A stretch of DNA of 64,000 nt from Peptacetobacter hiranonis (GCF_008151785.1 NZ_CP036523.1:744001-808000), one strand, 5' to 3'. Counted from the stretch's first letter, positions 1 to 8,641 are shown. Numbers and translations: made by a program. Notes: generated by a model not told the origin, from the sequence alone.

Positions 1-1198
1 CAGCTACTATACCAACATTGAAAGTACCTTTCTGTAATAATTTATGTAAAGATTTTAATTCATTTTCATTTGTTGATCTAACAGTTATAGTTTTGTAAAC
101 TTCTGACTGTTTATCTCCTGTTACTTTTTTGTATGTAACTGTAAATTTATAATATCCATTTGCATCAACAGTACCTGTAGTTTTTGCTAACTGAACTAAA
201 GCATTTGTTGGACTTTCTATTTCTTCTTCGGCTTTATCTGCTGCATTTTTAAGGTCAGCTAATATTTCAGTACCTCTTGCTGTTAATGCAAATCCATCAT
301 ATAAATCTGATGCATTTAATGTTTCATCTTCATTTTTATCAGCAACTACTTTGTAAGTAGCACTTAATGTTTTATCATTAACTTTTTTAGATTTATTGTA
401 TGCAGTAACTTTTTTACCAAAATGATCGAATTTCTGTATCTGAGAAACATCTGTTGTATCTATTAAGTTTCCATCTTTATCATAAGCTAACTGGAAATCT
501 AATTTTTCATCTCCATTTTTTAATGCTATAGTTTTTTCTGTATTATTTTCATCTAAAGCATTAAGAGTTATAATAACACCATCTTTATCGTTGTTTACAG
601 CTATACTTTTTACTAATTTACTTAAAGCATTACTAGTCTGTTTTCCTTTTAATTTAGCTTCATTTTCGAAAGCTGTAGCTACAGCACTAACATTTACTAA
701 TTCTGCTGTTGTATATTTGGCAACTGTTGAATCTGTTACAGTTATAGGAGAACCTACTATTATTTCTCCACCGAATTTTTCAGCAGTTCTTTTATAAACT
801 TTTATAGATTCACCTGGATTTAAACCATTTATTAAAGTAACTGCAGCATCAACTTTATATTCTGCAGGATCTTCAACACCATTAGTTCCAACTTTTGCAA
901 CTCCATAAACTGATATTTTATCAGCTTTTGCGTTGAATATTTCTTTAGCTAAATCTAAAGATACAAATTTAGCATCATCAGTTGCAGGTATAGCAACACC
1001 ATCAGCTATTACATCAGCTATTAAAGCTCTATTTGAAGAAACCATTTCTGTTTCCATTAATGTTTTAACTTCGTTTGCTAATAATTTTTTCTGACTTACT
1101 GTATATTCTTTTGCAGTTGTTTCTGCTGCTAATACTGGTGCTACTGAAGTTGCTAGCATTGCTCCAGCCATTACTACTGATAATTTTTTCTTATTCAT
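1..1198 (-). CDS. S-layer precursor protein, SlpA-like (3' end outside window)
   Basis: Reads leftward from ATG at 1198-1196, preceded by a GGAGG ribosome site, and stays open for 399 codons to the window edge. Residues 1-24 are a signal peptide (MNKKKLSVVMAGAML..., AlaXAla end) nearly identical to that of the complete slpA-like gene at 13232. The rest is Thr/Lys/Ala-rich and has the look of an SlpA low-molecular-weight part. The last visible residues (…TFNVGIVA) align with the stretch just before the first CWB2 module in the 13232 protein (…VDILAG), so the three anchoring modules should lie just beyond the edge. It is a second, divergent S-layer precursor on the opposite strand to the first. 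The assignment to the SlpA family is strong; the function as main or alternative S-layer is inferred. Confidence 0.85.
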   Translation of the reverse strand, partial: MNKKKLSVVMAGAMLATSVAPVLAAETTAKEYTVSQKKLLANEVKTLMETEMVSSNRALIADVIADGVAIPATDDAKFVSLDLAKEIFNAKADKISVYGVAKVGTNGVEDPAEYKVDAAVTLINGLNPGESIKVYKRTAEKFGGEIIVGSPITVTDSTVAKYTTAELVNVSAVATAFENEAKLKGKQTSNALSKLVKSIAVNNDKDGVIITLNALDENNTEKTIALKNGDEKLDFQLAYDKDGNLIDTTDVSQIQKFDHFGKKVTAYNKSKKVNDKTLSATYKVVADKNEDETLNASDLYDGFALTARGTEILADLKNAADKAEEEIESPTNALVQLAKTTGTVDANGYYKFTVTYKKVTGDKQSEVYKTITVRSTNENELKSLHKLLQKGTFNVGIVA

Positions 1199-1620
1199 TA
1201 TCTCTTTACCTCCGTTTATCTTTTTTCTTTTTTACACTCTTTTTTTATTTCTTAATTAGAAAAAAGAAATCTAAGATAAAAAAGACAAACTTCGGATTGG
1301 AAAGTTTTACAAGTTTTAATTTATCTTACAGATAATTTTTATTTGTAAATAAGATTTATTTAAATTCTTATTCAAGAAATTTTAGGAAGTTTCTAAAAAG
1401 ATAAGTTCTCTTTTCTTCTGTTATCTTATGGCTTTTCTTTCACTTACTCTTTCTTATTCTTTCCTTTTCCTTCGTTTTCCTTTTTTATTCTTTTCTTCTC
1501 TTTTTTTCTCTATTCTCTTGCTCTTTTTTCGCAATTATTTTTCCACATTTTTATTGTACGGAATTTTTCCATAGCGACGCCCCCCCTAAGCCCCCCGACG
1601 CAAACTCAAAAGTATAGATA
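1199..1620 (-). promoter_or_regulatory. Long purine-rich 5' leader of the S-layer gene, with two C/G homopolymer runs
   Basis: There is no gene between 1199 and 1790. Read on the minus strand, about 1430-1545 is almost only A and G (AAAGGAAAAGGAAAG type), as would suit an unstructured leader of an abundant S-layer mRNA. At 1580-1586 (C7) and 1591-1596 (C6) there is a GC-rich island on the plus strand, out of keeping with its surroundings. A minus-strand TATACT (complement of 1611-1616) could be a -10, giving a leader of roughly 400 nt, but no convincing -35 was found. The promoter position is therefore uncertain. Confidence 0.4.
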
Positions 1621-1730
1621 CCGTTTAACTTAATTTAAAGCAACTCTAAATTAAAACGATACAATTTAATTATCTGAATATAGATAAATTAAAAAATAAG
1701 TAAAGATTTTTTATTGTAAATGAAATATAC

Positions 1731-1758
1731 TTGAACTTTTCTTGAAATTTGATATAAT
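1731..1758 (+). promoter_or_regulatory. Promoter of the CAGA-repeat leader
   Basis: TTGAAC (1731-1736), a 16-bp spacer and TATAAT (1753-1758). A start near 1765 would place the CAGA repeat, the terminator at 1937 and then the surface-protein gene at 2035 on the same transcript. No other clear promoter was seen between the terminator and 2035. Confidence 0.65.
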
Positions 1759-1813
1759 AAAATATATAATATTTGAAATAAATCAAAAATGGTGAAAGGT
1801 GTTGACAATCAAG

Positions 1814-1894
<81 letters not shown>

Positions 1895-1936
1895 GTATGC
1901 CTTTTTTGATGAAAAATTTAATAAAATTGATAATAG

Positions 1937-1984
1937 AGGACACAGAAATACCCAAAAACTAAATGGGAAACTGTGTCCTTTTTA
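1937..1984 (+). terminator. Intrinsic terminator / attenuator before the CWB2 gene
   Basis: AGGACACAG (1937-1945) pairs perfectly with CTGTGTCCT (1971-1979), and the hairpin is followed by a T-run. It sits 50 bases before the ATG at 2035 and downstream of the promoter at 1731, so it would attenuate that gene unless it is read through. Confidence 0.8.
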
Positions 1985-2034
1985 TTATATATTAAAATGA
2001 TTATAAACCAATCTATATAACCCAGGAGGATAAT

Positions 2035-5000
2035 ATGAAAAAGAAATTAGCTACAGTAATGGCTGCCACTATGGCAGTTAGTGGAAGTGTTGTTTCAGTA
2101 AGTGCTGCAACAACAGAAGAACAGCTAGTTGGTTCAAATAGAACTGATACAGCAGTAAAGATAAGTAAAGAGGGATGGACAAAAGCAGAAACTGTAATAC
2201 TTGTAAATGATGCAGCAATCCCAGATGCATTAACAGCAACTCCTCTTGCATACGCTAAAAATGCACCAATACTTTTAACTGGTAAAGGTGGATTAACTAA
2301 AGCAACTGCAAATGAAATAAAAAGATTAGGCGCAAAAGATGTAATAATGATAGGTGGAGATGCAGTTCTTACATCTAAAGTAGAAGAAGATCTTAAAGCA
2401 TTAAATGTTAAAACTGATAGAATAAAAGGAGCTTCTAGAGAAGAAACAGCTCTTGCAATAGCTAAAAGACTTGATGGAGTAAAAGACGTATCTGAAATAG
2501 CAGTAGTAAATGGTGTGACTGGACTTGCAGATGCAGTATCTGTTGCAGCTGCAGCAGCTGAAAAAGGTATGCCAATACTTCTTGCTAATCCAAAATCAGG
2601 ATTATCAGTAGTTGAAAAATTCATAAAAGATGAAGCGATAAAATCTTCATTCATAATAGGTGGAGATAAAGCAGTTTCTAATGAAATAGCTAAAAACCTA
2701 CCAGGAAAACAGAGAATAGAAGGTGCTAATAGAAACGATACTAATGCAAAAGTTATAGAAACTTTCTATGCTGATAAAAACTTAGACAATCTATACTTAG
2801 CAAAAGACGGTATGGAAAATTCAGGTCAGTTAATAGATGCATTAGCAGTTGGTGCACTTGCATCTAAAAACGGAGCTCCAGTGTTAATAGCTTCTAAAAA
2901 ATTAAATGCAAACCAGGTAAATGTAGTAAATACTAAGAAAATAGCTACAATAACTCAGGTTGGTGGAAAAGGTAACGAAGGTGCATTCAGCCAGCTTAAA
3001 GAAATAGAAAAAGCAGAAGTGATAAAAGTTAAAAATGAAGCAGAACTTCAGGAAGCATTAAAGAAAGCAAATGCTAACGATGTTATAGAAATAGATGCAA
3101 ACGCAACTATATCTAAAGACGTGACTTTATCAACAAACAATGCAATAGAAATAAATGTAAAAGGTGATTTAACAGGAAAAGTTACAGTTAAAACTCCAAA
3201 TGCAGATATCAAAAACAGCGGAACTATAGGAACTTTAGTTGTTGAAAATGGTAAAAACACAACAGTTACTAATACTTCAGCTGGTAAGATAGACAAAGTA
3301 GAAGTTAGCTCAAGCTCAGAAAATGTTAAGGTAGAAAACAACGGTACTATAACAGAAGTTAAGAATGATGGAGAAGGTACAAAAGTAGATAATGAAGGTA
3401 CTATATCTAAACCAATAACTGGTACAGAAACTCCAAACGTTGAAGGAAATAAACCAGGTGGATCTACTGGTGGCGGTGGTTCTTCATCAGGTGGTGGAAG
3501 TTCAGCACCAACTTATACAACAGGAGCTACAGTAGATGGAAAACATTATGCCACAGTAGCAGAAGCAGTAACAGAAGCTAATAAAAAAGAAAATTCAACT
3601 GTAAAAATATATGGAACAAATGAATTAAATTCACAGTTAGTTATAAGTAAGAGTATGACTATAGTAGGTGAAAATAACGCTACTATAAAACCATCTAGTA
3701 CATTTGCAGCTAATGGAGATTATAAAGACAATTTACTAACAATAACAGCTAATGATGTAAGTGTATCTGGAATAACTATAGAATATTCTAAAGGAAATGG
3801 ATTAACAGCATATAAAGTTAATGGTGTTAAATTAAATAATATAACAGTAAAAAATAGTTCAAAAGGTGGAATAATAATAAATCGTTCTACTGTAGAAGCA
3901 GAAAATATAAAAACATCTAAAAATGCTTGGTATGGAATAAATGTAGATAAAAAAGATGCTAATACTACAAAATTCACATTAAGTGGAACAGGAACAAAAT
4001 TAGAAGAACCAATACAGATATTTGCAGAAAAGGTTGAAACAACTAATGATGAATTAGTAGATTGGAAAGACAACGCTGTTCATAAATATTTAGAAATAGC
4101 TAAAAAAGAAAAAGAAGAAGTATATTATGAAAAAGGATATATATACTCAAATAGAGTAAAAGAAGAATTTAAAGAAGGTGCTGTAGTTAAATCAGCAACT
4201 AAAGAAGTACAGGTAATAGGTAAATACTATAAAGATGTAAAAAAAGCTATAACTGATTCTACAAAGGAATCAACTGTAGAAATATATGGAGGGTATACTA
4301 TTCCAGCAGGTGAAACAGTAGAGGTTAAAGGATCTGTTACTGGAACTATAAAAGGAACAGATAGTACTTCTAAATTAATAATAGGTAAAGATGGATCATA
4401 TGGAAACCTTGCAGAAGGTGTATATATATGGAATAATTCTAGTTGGACAAAAATAAATGATGGTATAACAAAAGGTGATGAACTAGTTAATGATGGTGGA
4501 AAACTATCAACATCATTCATCTGGAGTTCATCAGAAAATATAGGAATAAATTTAGTAGAAAATGATGAAAAAACAAATGGTTTAAGTTATTACAAAGATG
4601 GTGCATATTTAAGACTACAGGTTAAAAAAGGTGATACTGTGGTACCATTTAATGCAGTATTTATAACAGCAGATAATCATACAGAACAGTCAAAATGTGG
4701 TGTAGCATTAAAAACTACAACAATAAAAGGGACTAAAGTTGGAACTCCTAAATATAATGACTTAGATGGTTCTAACAGAGAAATAGCAGATTGGAAAGGA
4801 GAAGAAAAAAATGGAAAAACTCCTGGAACAAAGCTTGATGATAGAGTAAAAGAAAAATATATATTCTATGGAGTAAGACAGGATAGCGCAAAAGGAACAA
4901 GAACTGTAGGATTTGCAGCTGGAGATGTAAGAGAAATAGAATTAGTATTAAATCCATTATCAAATTTAGATAATGGAACATATACAGTTACTATACAGTT

Positions 5001-5073
5001 AATGCAGCAGAATGATTCAGAAGCAGATAAAGTAATAGGAAATCCTATAACTTATAGCTTTACAAAAAAATAA
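2035..5073 (+). CDS. CWB2-anchored surface protein, 1012 aa
   Basis: Secreted cell-surface protein. The signal peptide is about residues 1-24 (ends VSVSA). Three CWB2 modules follow from about 28, 128 and 225 (LVGSNRTDTAVKI, IKGASREETALAI, IEGANRNDTNAKV), the usual trio that binds anionic wall polymer. Residues about 330-470 are Thr/Asn/Val-rich with short repeats suggesting a beta-solenoid. A Gly/Ser-rich linker lies at about 474-492. The C-terminal half has two related segments (HYATVAEAVTEANK and YYKDVKKAITDSTKE, each followed by a KIYG/EIYG beta-strand pattern) that look like right-handed beta-helix repeats, then a unique C-terminus. No catalytic motif was recognised; an adhesin-like or accessory S-layer role is inferred. 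The ribosome site AGGAGG is at 2024-2029. Expression may depend on read-through of the upstream attenuator. Glutamine is almost always CAG, as in slpA. Confidence 0.85.
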   Translation: MKKKLATVMAATMAVSGSVVSVSAATTEEQLVGSNRTDTAVKISKEGWTKAETVILVNDAAIPDALTATPLAYAKNAPILLTGKGGLTKATANEIKRLGAKDVIMIGGDAVLTSKVEEDLKALNVKTDRIKGASREETALAIAKRLDGVKDVSEIAVVNGVTGLADAVSVAAAAAEKGMPILLANPKSGLSVVEKFIKDEAIKSSFIIGGDKAVSNEIAKNLPGKQRIEGANRNDTNAKVIETFYADKNLDNLYLAKDGMENSGQLIDALAVGALASKNGAPVLIASKKLNANQVNVVNTKKIATITQVGGKGNEGAFSQLKEIEKAEVIKVKNEAELQEALKKANANDVIEIDANATISKDVTLSTNNAIEINVKGDLTGKVTVKTPNADIKNSGTIGTLVVENGKNTTVTNTSAGKIDKVEVSSSSENVKVENNGTITEVKNDGEGTKVDNEGTISKPITGTETPNVEGNKPGGSTGGGGSSSGGGSSAPTYTTGATVDGKHYATVAEAVTEANKKENSTVKIYGTNELNSQLVISKSMTIVGENNATIKPSSTFAANGDYKDNLLTITANDVSVSGITIEYSKGNGLTAYKVNGVKLNNITVKNSSKGGIIINRSTVEAENIKTSKNAWYGINVDKKDANTTKFTLSGTGTKLEEPIQIFAEKVETTNDELVDWKDNAVHKYLEIAKKEKEEVYYEKGYIYSNRVKEEFKEGAVVKSATKEVQVIGKYYKDVKKAITDSTKESTVEIYGGYTIPAGETVEVKGSVTGTIKGTDSTSKLIIGKDGSYGNLAEGVYIWNNSSWTKINDGITKGDELVNDGGKLSTSFIWSSSENIGINLVENDEKTNGLSYYKDGAYLRLQVKKGDTVVPFNAVFITADNHTEQSKCGVALKTTTIKGTKVGTPKYNDLDGSNREIADWKGEEKNGKTPGTKLDDRVKEKYIFYGVRQDSAKGTRTVGFAAGDVREIELVLNPLSNLDNGTYTVTIQLMQQNDSEADKVIGNPITYSFTKK

Positions 5074-5110
5074 ATAAACTCTAAAACGCAAATATTTTTT
5101 CACAAAATAT

Positions 5111-5155
5111 GCTGTCGTATAGATGTCTAACAGACATCTTACGGCAGCTTTTTAT
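5111..5155 (+). terminator. Terminator of the CWB2 surface-protein gene
   Basis: A long near-perfect hairpin (GCTGTCGTATAGATGTCT against AGACATCTTACGGCAGC, loop AAC) is followed by TTTTTATT. Confidence 0.85.
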
Positions 5156-5197
5156 TATTCAAAATACTACCTTATTAGAAATAAATGGATTGTAATA

Positions 5198-5228
5198 AAA
5201 AAGACGAGGAGTAAAATCCTCATCTTTA
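5198..5228. other. Hairpin in the 5156-5542 gap
   Basis: AAAGACGAGGA pairs with TCCTCATCTTT, without a strong T-run. Apart from this hairpin and the repeats at 5239-5342, nothing else is recognisable between 5156 and 5542. An open frame there overlaps both the terminator and the repeats and does not look like a gene. Confidence 0.4.
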
Positions 5229-5238
5229 ATCATTTTGG

Positions 5239-5342
5239 TCACTATTTTATATTAATTTCGTGTCAGAACCGTCACACGACATCTTCACTTGAGTCACTAT
5301 TTTATATTAACTTCGTGTCAGAACTCTCAAACGACATCTTTT
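5239..5342 (-). repeat. Two copies of a structured ~50-bp repeat (left flank of ATPase gene)
   Basis: Copies at 5239-5287 and 5294-5342 (55-bp spacing). On the minus strand each reads GATG, a 6-nt arm, a 10-nt loop (mostly containing GTTCTG), the complementary 6-nt arm, then an AT-rich TAATATAAAATAGTGAC tail. The arms are TCGTGT/ACACGA in the first copy and TCGTTT/ACACGA (one mismatch) in the second. The same unit occurs in the opposite orientation at 6678-6787, on the other side of the ATPase gene. Confidence 0.7.
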
Positions 5343-5542
5343 ATATATCTATATATAACATTATTTTTAGATTTTTTCAAGGATATATAAAATGTAGAGA
5401 AAAGAATTTTTTCTTGCAAAAAGTAGGTCAAAAAAGTAATATAGCCAAGAACGTATGTTTTTTTGTCTAAAAATAGCACTTATCATAAATAAAGTGAATT
5501 TTTACAAATATATGCTATACTATCCTTAAAGGAGTGAGAAAT

Positions 5543-6544
5543 ATGCTAAAAAAATTCGAGATAGAAGGATTTAAAAGTTTTGAAAATAAATTTACTCTAG
5601 ACTTAGCAAAAGCTAACAACTATGATTCTAATAGAGAAACAGTAGATAATAGTATTACAAGGGTATACTCAATATTTGGCAAAAATGGTTCAGGAAAGAG
5701 CAATCTTGGACTAGCACTTTTGGATGCGATGAATCACTTAACAGATGGTAGAGAAAAAACTTCAATAGCAATAAATCCATATCTAAATTTAGATAGAAAT
5801 GATTTTGCTGAGTTTACATATTATTTTTCTTTTGAAAATGATGATATTATTTATAATTATAGGAAAGCAGCTGTAGATGAGTTGATTTATGAAAGAGTTT
5901 ATATAAATGGCAATATAGCGATTGAGTACGATTATATAGAGAAAAAGGGATGTTGTAATTTGAAGTGTGCCGAAAATCTAAAGCTAGATTTGAAGGGGCG
6001 AGGTCTTTCAATTACAAAATATGTTAGAAATAATTCGGTACTAGATGATAATGAGGAGAATGGAGCTTTTAAGAAGTTTTACAATTATATTGAAAATATG
6101 ATTTTAATCAATTCTTTTGATTTAAATAGATGTTTTGGATGTGAATGTAGAGGAGAGTTAATAGAAAGTTATATAGTTAAGAGTGGCAAGTTAAAGGATT
6201 TTGAATATTTTTTACAAAGTTTAGATATAAAATGCAACTTAGAATCAGTTAATTTAGATGGAAGAGAGATTATTTTGAATAAGTTTAAAAAAGGATCAAT
6301 GAGATTTTTTGAAACTGCTCCGGTAGGAATGAGAAGTCTTGCATTGATTTATTATTGTCTAGTGAGTGATATTGATGAGAGTATGATTTTTGTAGATGGT
6401 TTAGATGTGTATGATTGTGAGTTAGCAGAGAAGATTGTGAGAGAGATGGTTAAGAGGAAGCCTAGTTCTCAGATTATATTTACTTCTCATAATACTAATC
6501 TTATGACTAATGAGTTGTTGTGTGATAGGCTTCTTTGGGTGTGA
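5543..6544 (+). CDS. AAA ATPase (AAA_15/AAA_21 type, abortive-infection-like), 333 aa
   Basis: The N-terminal strand MLKKFEIEGFKSFENKFTLDL is typical of SMC/RecF-like AAA_15/AAA_21 ATPases. Walker A is GKNGSGKS at about residue 49-56. Near the end there is a Walker-B-like strand (SMIFVDGLD), in which the usual acidic DE is replaced by DG, then the IIFTSHNTNLM sensor/H-loop. The protein stops at NELLCDRLLWV, earlier than typical members, which continue with an acidic linker and a C-terminal extension, so it may be slightly truncated. Start chosen at ATG 5543 because AAAGGAG lies 8 bases upstream. Proteins of this kind are often phage-defence effectors. It is flanked by inverted copies of a structured repeat. 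CAA glutamine codons are common, unlike in the neighbouring surface genes, which suggests acquired DNA. Function in defence is inference. Confidence 0.7.
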   Translation: MLKKFEIEGFKSFENKFTLDLAKANNYDSNRETVDNSITRVYSIFGKNGSGKSNLGLALLDAMNHLTDGREKTSIAINPYLNLDRNDFAEFTYYFSFENDDIIYNYRKAAVDELIYERVYINGNIAIEYDYIEKKGCCNLKCAENLKLDLKGRGLSITKYVRNNSVLDDNEENGAFKKFYNYIENMILINSFDLNRCFGCECRGELIESYIVKSGKLKDFEYFLQSLDIKCNLESVNLDGREIILNKFKKGSMRFFETAPVGMRSLALIYYCLVSDIDESMIFVDGLDVYDCELAEKIVREMVKRKPSSQIIFTSHNTNLMTNELLCDRLLWV

Positions 6545-6553
6545 GTAGAGGAT

Positions 6554-6658
6554 ATGATATTAGAGTATAAATATTCAAACTTTAAATCAATAAAAGACGA
6601 GGTTCTTTTTTTAGAATCTCAACTAAAAACTTGCGCTTTGTTTGAAAATATTATATGA
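6554..6658 (+). pseudogene. N-terminal fragment of another AAA ATPase (34 codons)
   Basis: ATG at 6554 opens MILEYKYSNFKSIKDEVLF, a near-consensus start of AAA_15/AAA_21 ATPases (…F.NFKSIKDEV.F…), then loses similarity and stops at TGA 6656-6658. It starts 10 bases after the preceding ATPase gene. It looks like the remains of a second ATPase gene whose body was lost, with the structured repeats beginning 20 bases further on. Confidence 0.6.
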
Positions 6659-6677
6659 TGTAAATAGCATCTAATAA

Positions 6678-6787
6678 GATGACGAGTGACTGTTCTGACT
6701 CGTAGGTAAAATAAAAAGTGACAGAAGGATGATGTTGTGTGAGAGCAAAGACACAACGGTAAAATAAAAAGTGGCTCGTTGAAGATG
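6678..6787 (+). repeat. Structured repeats (right flank of ATPase gene), two full copies plus a start
   Basis: Units begin with GATG at 6678, 6731 and 6784, an exact 53-bp period. Arms are ACGAGT/ACTCGT in the first and TTGTGT/ACACAA in the second, both perfectly complementary and both with 10-nt loops, followed by GGTAAAATAAAAAGTG. Compared with the inverted copies at 5239-5342 the arm sequences differ but pairing is kept, which is compensatory change as in a selected RNA (or cruciform) structure. Only the GATG of the third unit is kept. Confidence 0.75.
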
Positions 6788-6811
6788 CTAAAAACTAAAT
6801 AAGACATCAAT

Positions 6812-6871
6812 ACCCCCACAGACTTAAGTGTCCAGTTTGATTCCGAGGAATCCCTGAGTGGGGGTTCTTTT
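6812..6871 (+). terminator. Multi-stem hairpin terminator closing the structured-repeat region
   Basis: CCCCCAC (6813-6819) pairs with GTGGGGG (6858-6864), followed by TTCTTTT. Inside there is a perfect GATTCC-GA-GGAATC hairpin (6839-6852) and the palindrome ACTTAAGT. This could end a non-coding transcript made of the 6678-6787 repeats. No promoter for such a transcript was identified. Between 6872 and 6971 only a possible promoter for the next gene is seen. Confidence 0.6.
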
Positions 6872-6971
6872 ATGCCCATTTTTAGATAAAGAACATATGT
6901 TTTTTGTCTTTAATTAATAACTTATAAAAATGATATAATAAACATAAAATCAAATAGAGGAGGAAAATATT

Positions 6972-8264
6972 ATGAAAGAGCTAGTAAGAATAATTTCTAT
7001 AAACATAAACGGTATAAAAAATGTATGTCATGGAGCGATAAAAATAAATACTATAAAAGAAATAGAATCAGAAGAGTTTAAAGACAATAGTTCTATACTT
7101 GGTATTTATGGACAAAATGGTTCTGGAAAATCTGCCGTTATTGATGCTACACATATTTTAAAATATTTAATAAAATGGGAGAAACTACCAGATGATATTG
7201 ATAGTTTGATTAATTTTGGATCTAAGGATGCAATGTTAGAATATAGTTTTTATGTAAAGTCTGATGAGTTTGAGGGAATAATAGATTATAAGTTTGAAAT
7301 TGTTAAATCTGAGGAGAATGGATATGTAGTGGATTATGAAAAGTTATCTATTAAAAAACTAAATGAAGGAAAATGGAGTAGAAAGAGCACTTTATTTGAG
7401 ATAAGAAATGGTGAGATTACGTATTCAAAGATTAAGAATATGCTTTCTAAGGAAACTAGAATGTTTTTACGAGTTTGGTATGATAATAAAGCTGGAAAAT
7501 CGTTAATTTTTGCAAAAAAATTAAATGATAAAGTTAAAGATGAGATTTTAGAAAAAGGGGAATGGGAGTTTCCTTTTGTGGTAGATGTTTTGAAAAAGTT
7601 TGCTATTAACAATTTAAAGATTATAGGAAATGGTGAAGCAAGTATATTTAAACGTGATATACCTGGAAGATGTATTATCAGACAAAGTAATTTTGATGAA
7701 TTTAAAAGAGCTGTTGAACAACTTGGAAATGTTATAGAGTCTATTATTCCTTCTATGAAAATAGATATTTCTATTAAAGATGAAAAGCTTTTGGATAATG
7801 GAGAAAAGCGGATGATAATAGAATTTATGAGCGTTAAAGAAGGTTATAGTATTCCGCTTATATATGAATCAAAAGGCATTAAGAGAATAGTTCCTATTAT
7901 TCATTATTTTATTAAATTGTATAATAATGAGTCAATGTGTTTAATGGTGGATGATTTAGATTTAGGTATTAATGAGTATTTGTTTGGCGAGTTGGTTAAG
8001 ATTTTTGATACTTCAGCTAAGGGTCAGCTTATTTTCACAGCAAATAATTTTAGAGCATTAGAGATGATGTCTTATAAGAATTTTGCTTTTACTACTACGA
8101 ATCCAGATAATAAGTATATTAGATTGCATGGAGTAGGAGAGGATAATCCACGTGATTTTTATTATTCTTCTATTTTGCTTGGTGGACAAGAAGAGGAACT
8201 ATACGATGAAACGAGAAATTATAGAATAGAGAGAGCCTTTAGGATGTATAGAAATAATAAATAA
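6972..8264 (+). CDS. AAA ATPase (AAA_15/AAA_21 type), 430 aa
   Basis: ATG 6972 has GGAGGA 8 bases upstream. Walker A is GQNGSGKS at about residue 47-54. The Walker B strand CLMVDDLDLG lies near 330, followed by the sensor strand QLIFTANN, where family members usually have TSH/TTH. The N-terminus (VRIISININGIKNVCHGAI) fits the first beta-strand of the ATPase head. There is no TOPRIM domain, so this is not a full OLD nuclease. It is about as long as abortive-infection ATPases and is the second intact ATPase of the island. Substrate and partners are unknown; a defence role is inferred from family and company. Confidence 0.7.
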   Translation: MKELVRIISININGIKNVCHGAIKINTIKEIESEEFKDNSSILGIYGQNGSGKSAVIDATHILKYLIKWEKLPDDIDSLINFGSKDAMLEYSFYVKSDEFEGIIDYKFEIVKSEENGYVVDYEKLSIKKLNEGKWSRKSTLFEIRNGEITYSKIKNMLSKETRMFLRVWYDNKAGKSLIFAKKLNDKVKDEILEKGEWEFPFVVDVLKKFAINNLKIIGNGEASIFKRDIPGRCIIRQSNFDEFKRAVEQLGNVIESIIPSMKIDISIKDEKLLDNGEKRMIIEFMSVKEGYSIPLIYESKGIKRIVPIIHYFIKLYNNESMCLMVDDLDLGINEYLFGELVKIFDTSAKGQLIFTANNFRALEMMSYKNFAFTTTNPDNKYIRLHGVGEDNPRDFYYSSILLGGQEEELYDETRNYRIERAFRMYRNNK

Positions 8265-8348
8265 AAAACCTTTATAACTGTTTTTATATTCATCTTTTTC
8301 TTATATAATATAACTATGTGAAAGTTTTTAGAGAAAGGAAAGTAAACA

Positions 8349-8618
8349 ATGAGAAATTTTAAAAGAATAGTTGCATTAGCGAGTGTGTTCACTTTAGCTA
8401 CTGTTACAAATATATTTGCAGCTACAGGAGCAAAGCCAACTCCAAAGGTAAGTTTTGGTGAAGTTGCTTTAGGGATTGGTGTAGGTTTATTTGTCGCATA
8501 TGGTATGAAAGCATTTAGAAATAGAAACAAGCCTAAAGGACCAGCGATGTATAATAATGGAGCTAAGGTACCACCTATGCAGACTAAGAAAAAGAAGAAA
8601 AAGAAGAAGAAAAAATAA
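8349..8618 (+). CDS. Small membrane/secreted protein with poly-lysine tail, 89 aa
   Basis: Signal-like N-terminus (MRNFKRIVALASVFTLATVTNIFAA, about 1-25), then a second hydrophobic stretch (VALGIGVGLFVAYGMKAF, about 40-57), a basic region rich in Pro, Asn and Lys, and ten consecutive lysines at the C-terminus (AAG/AAA mixed). An AAAGGAAAG ribosome site precedes the start. It lies 23 bases before the acyltransferase-like gene start and is probably co-transcribed with it. No family was recognised. The tail could bind acidic polymers or membrane, or stall ribosomes; both are speculation. Confidence 0.6.
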   Translation: MRNFKRIVALASVFTLATVTNIFAATGAKPTPKVSFGEVALGIGVGLFVAYGMKAFRNRNKPKGPAMYNNGAKVPPMQTKKKKKKKKKK

Positions 8619-8641
8619 ATGTTTTAGCAAGGGTGATTAGT

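Noticed and set aside
2013-2654. Long open frame on the minus strand inside the CWB2 gene
   Set aside because: It is antisense to a clear signal peptide and CWB2 modules; the repetitive Ser/Ala composition is a shadow of the sense codons.
5123-5470. Open frame of 115 codons after the CWB2 gene
   Set aside because: It overlaps the terminator hairpin and both structured repeats, has no ribosome site and has low-complexity composition.
5239-6787. CRISPR array
   Set aside because: Units differ in stem sequence, there are only two per side in opposite orientations, and no cas genes are present; the conserved and variable parts do not split into repeat and spacer.
5239-6871. Type III toxin-antitoxin RNA repeats
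   Set aside because: The unit period is slightly long and no ToxN-sized endoRNase gene follows; the adjacent genes are ATPases.
5543-8264. Retron or Septu-type system
   Set aside because: No reverse transcriptase and no HNH partner is present; the ATPases are alone.
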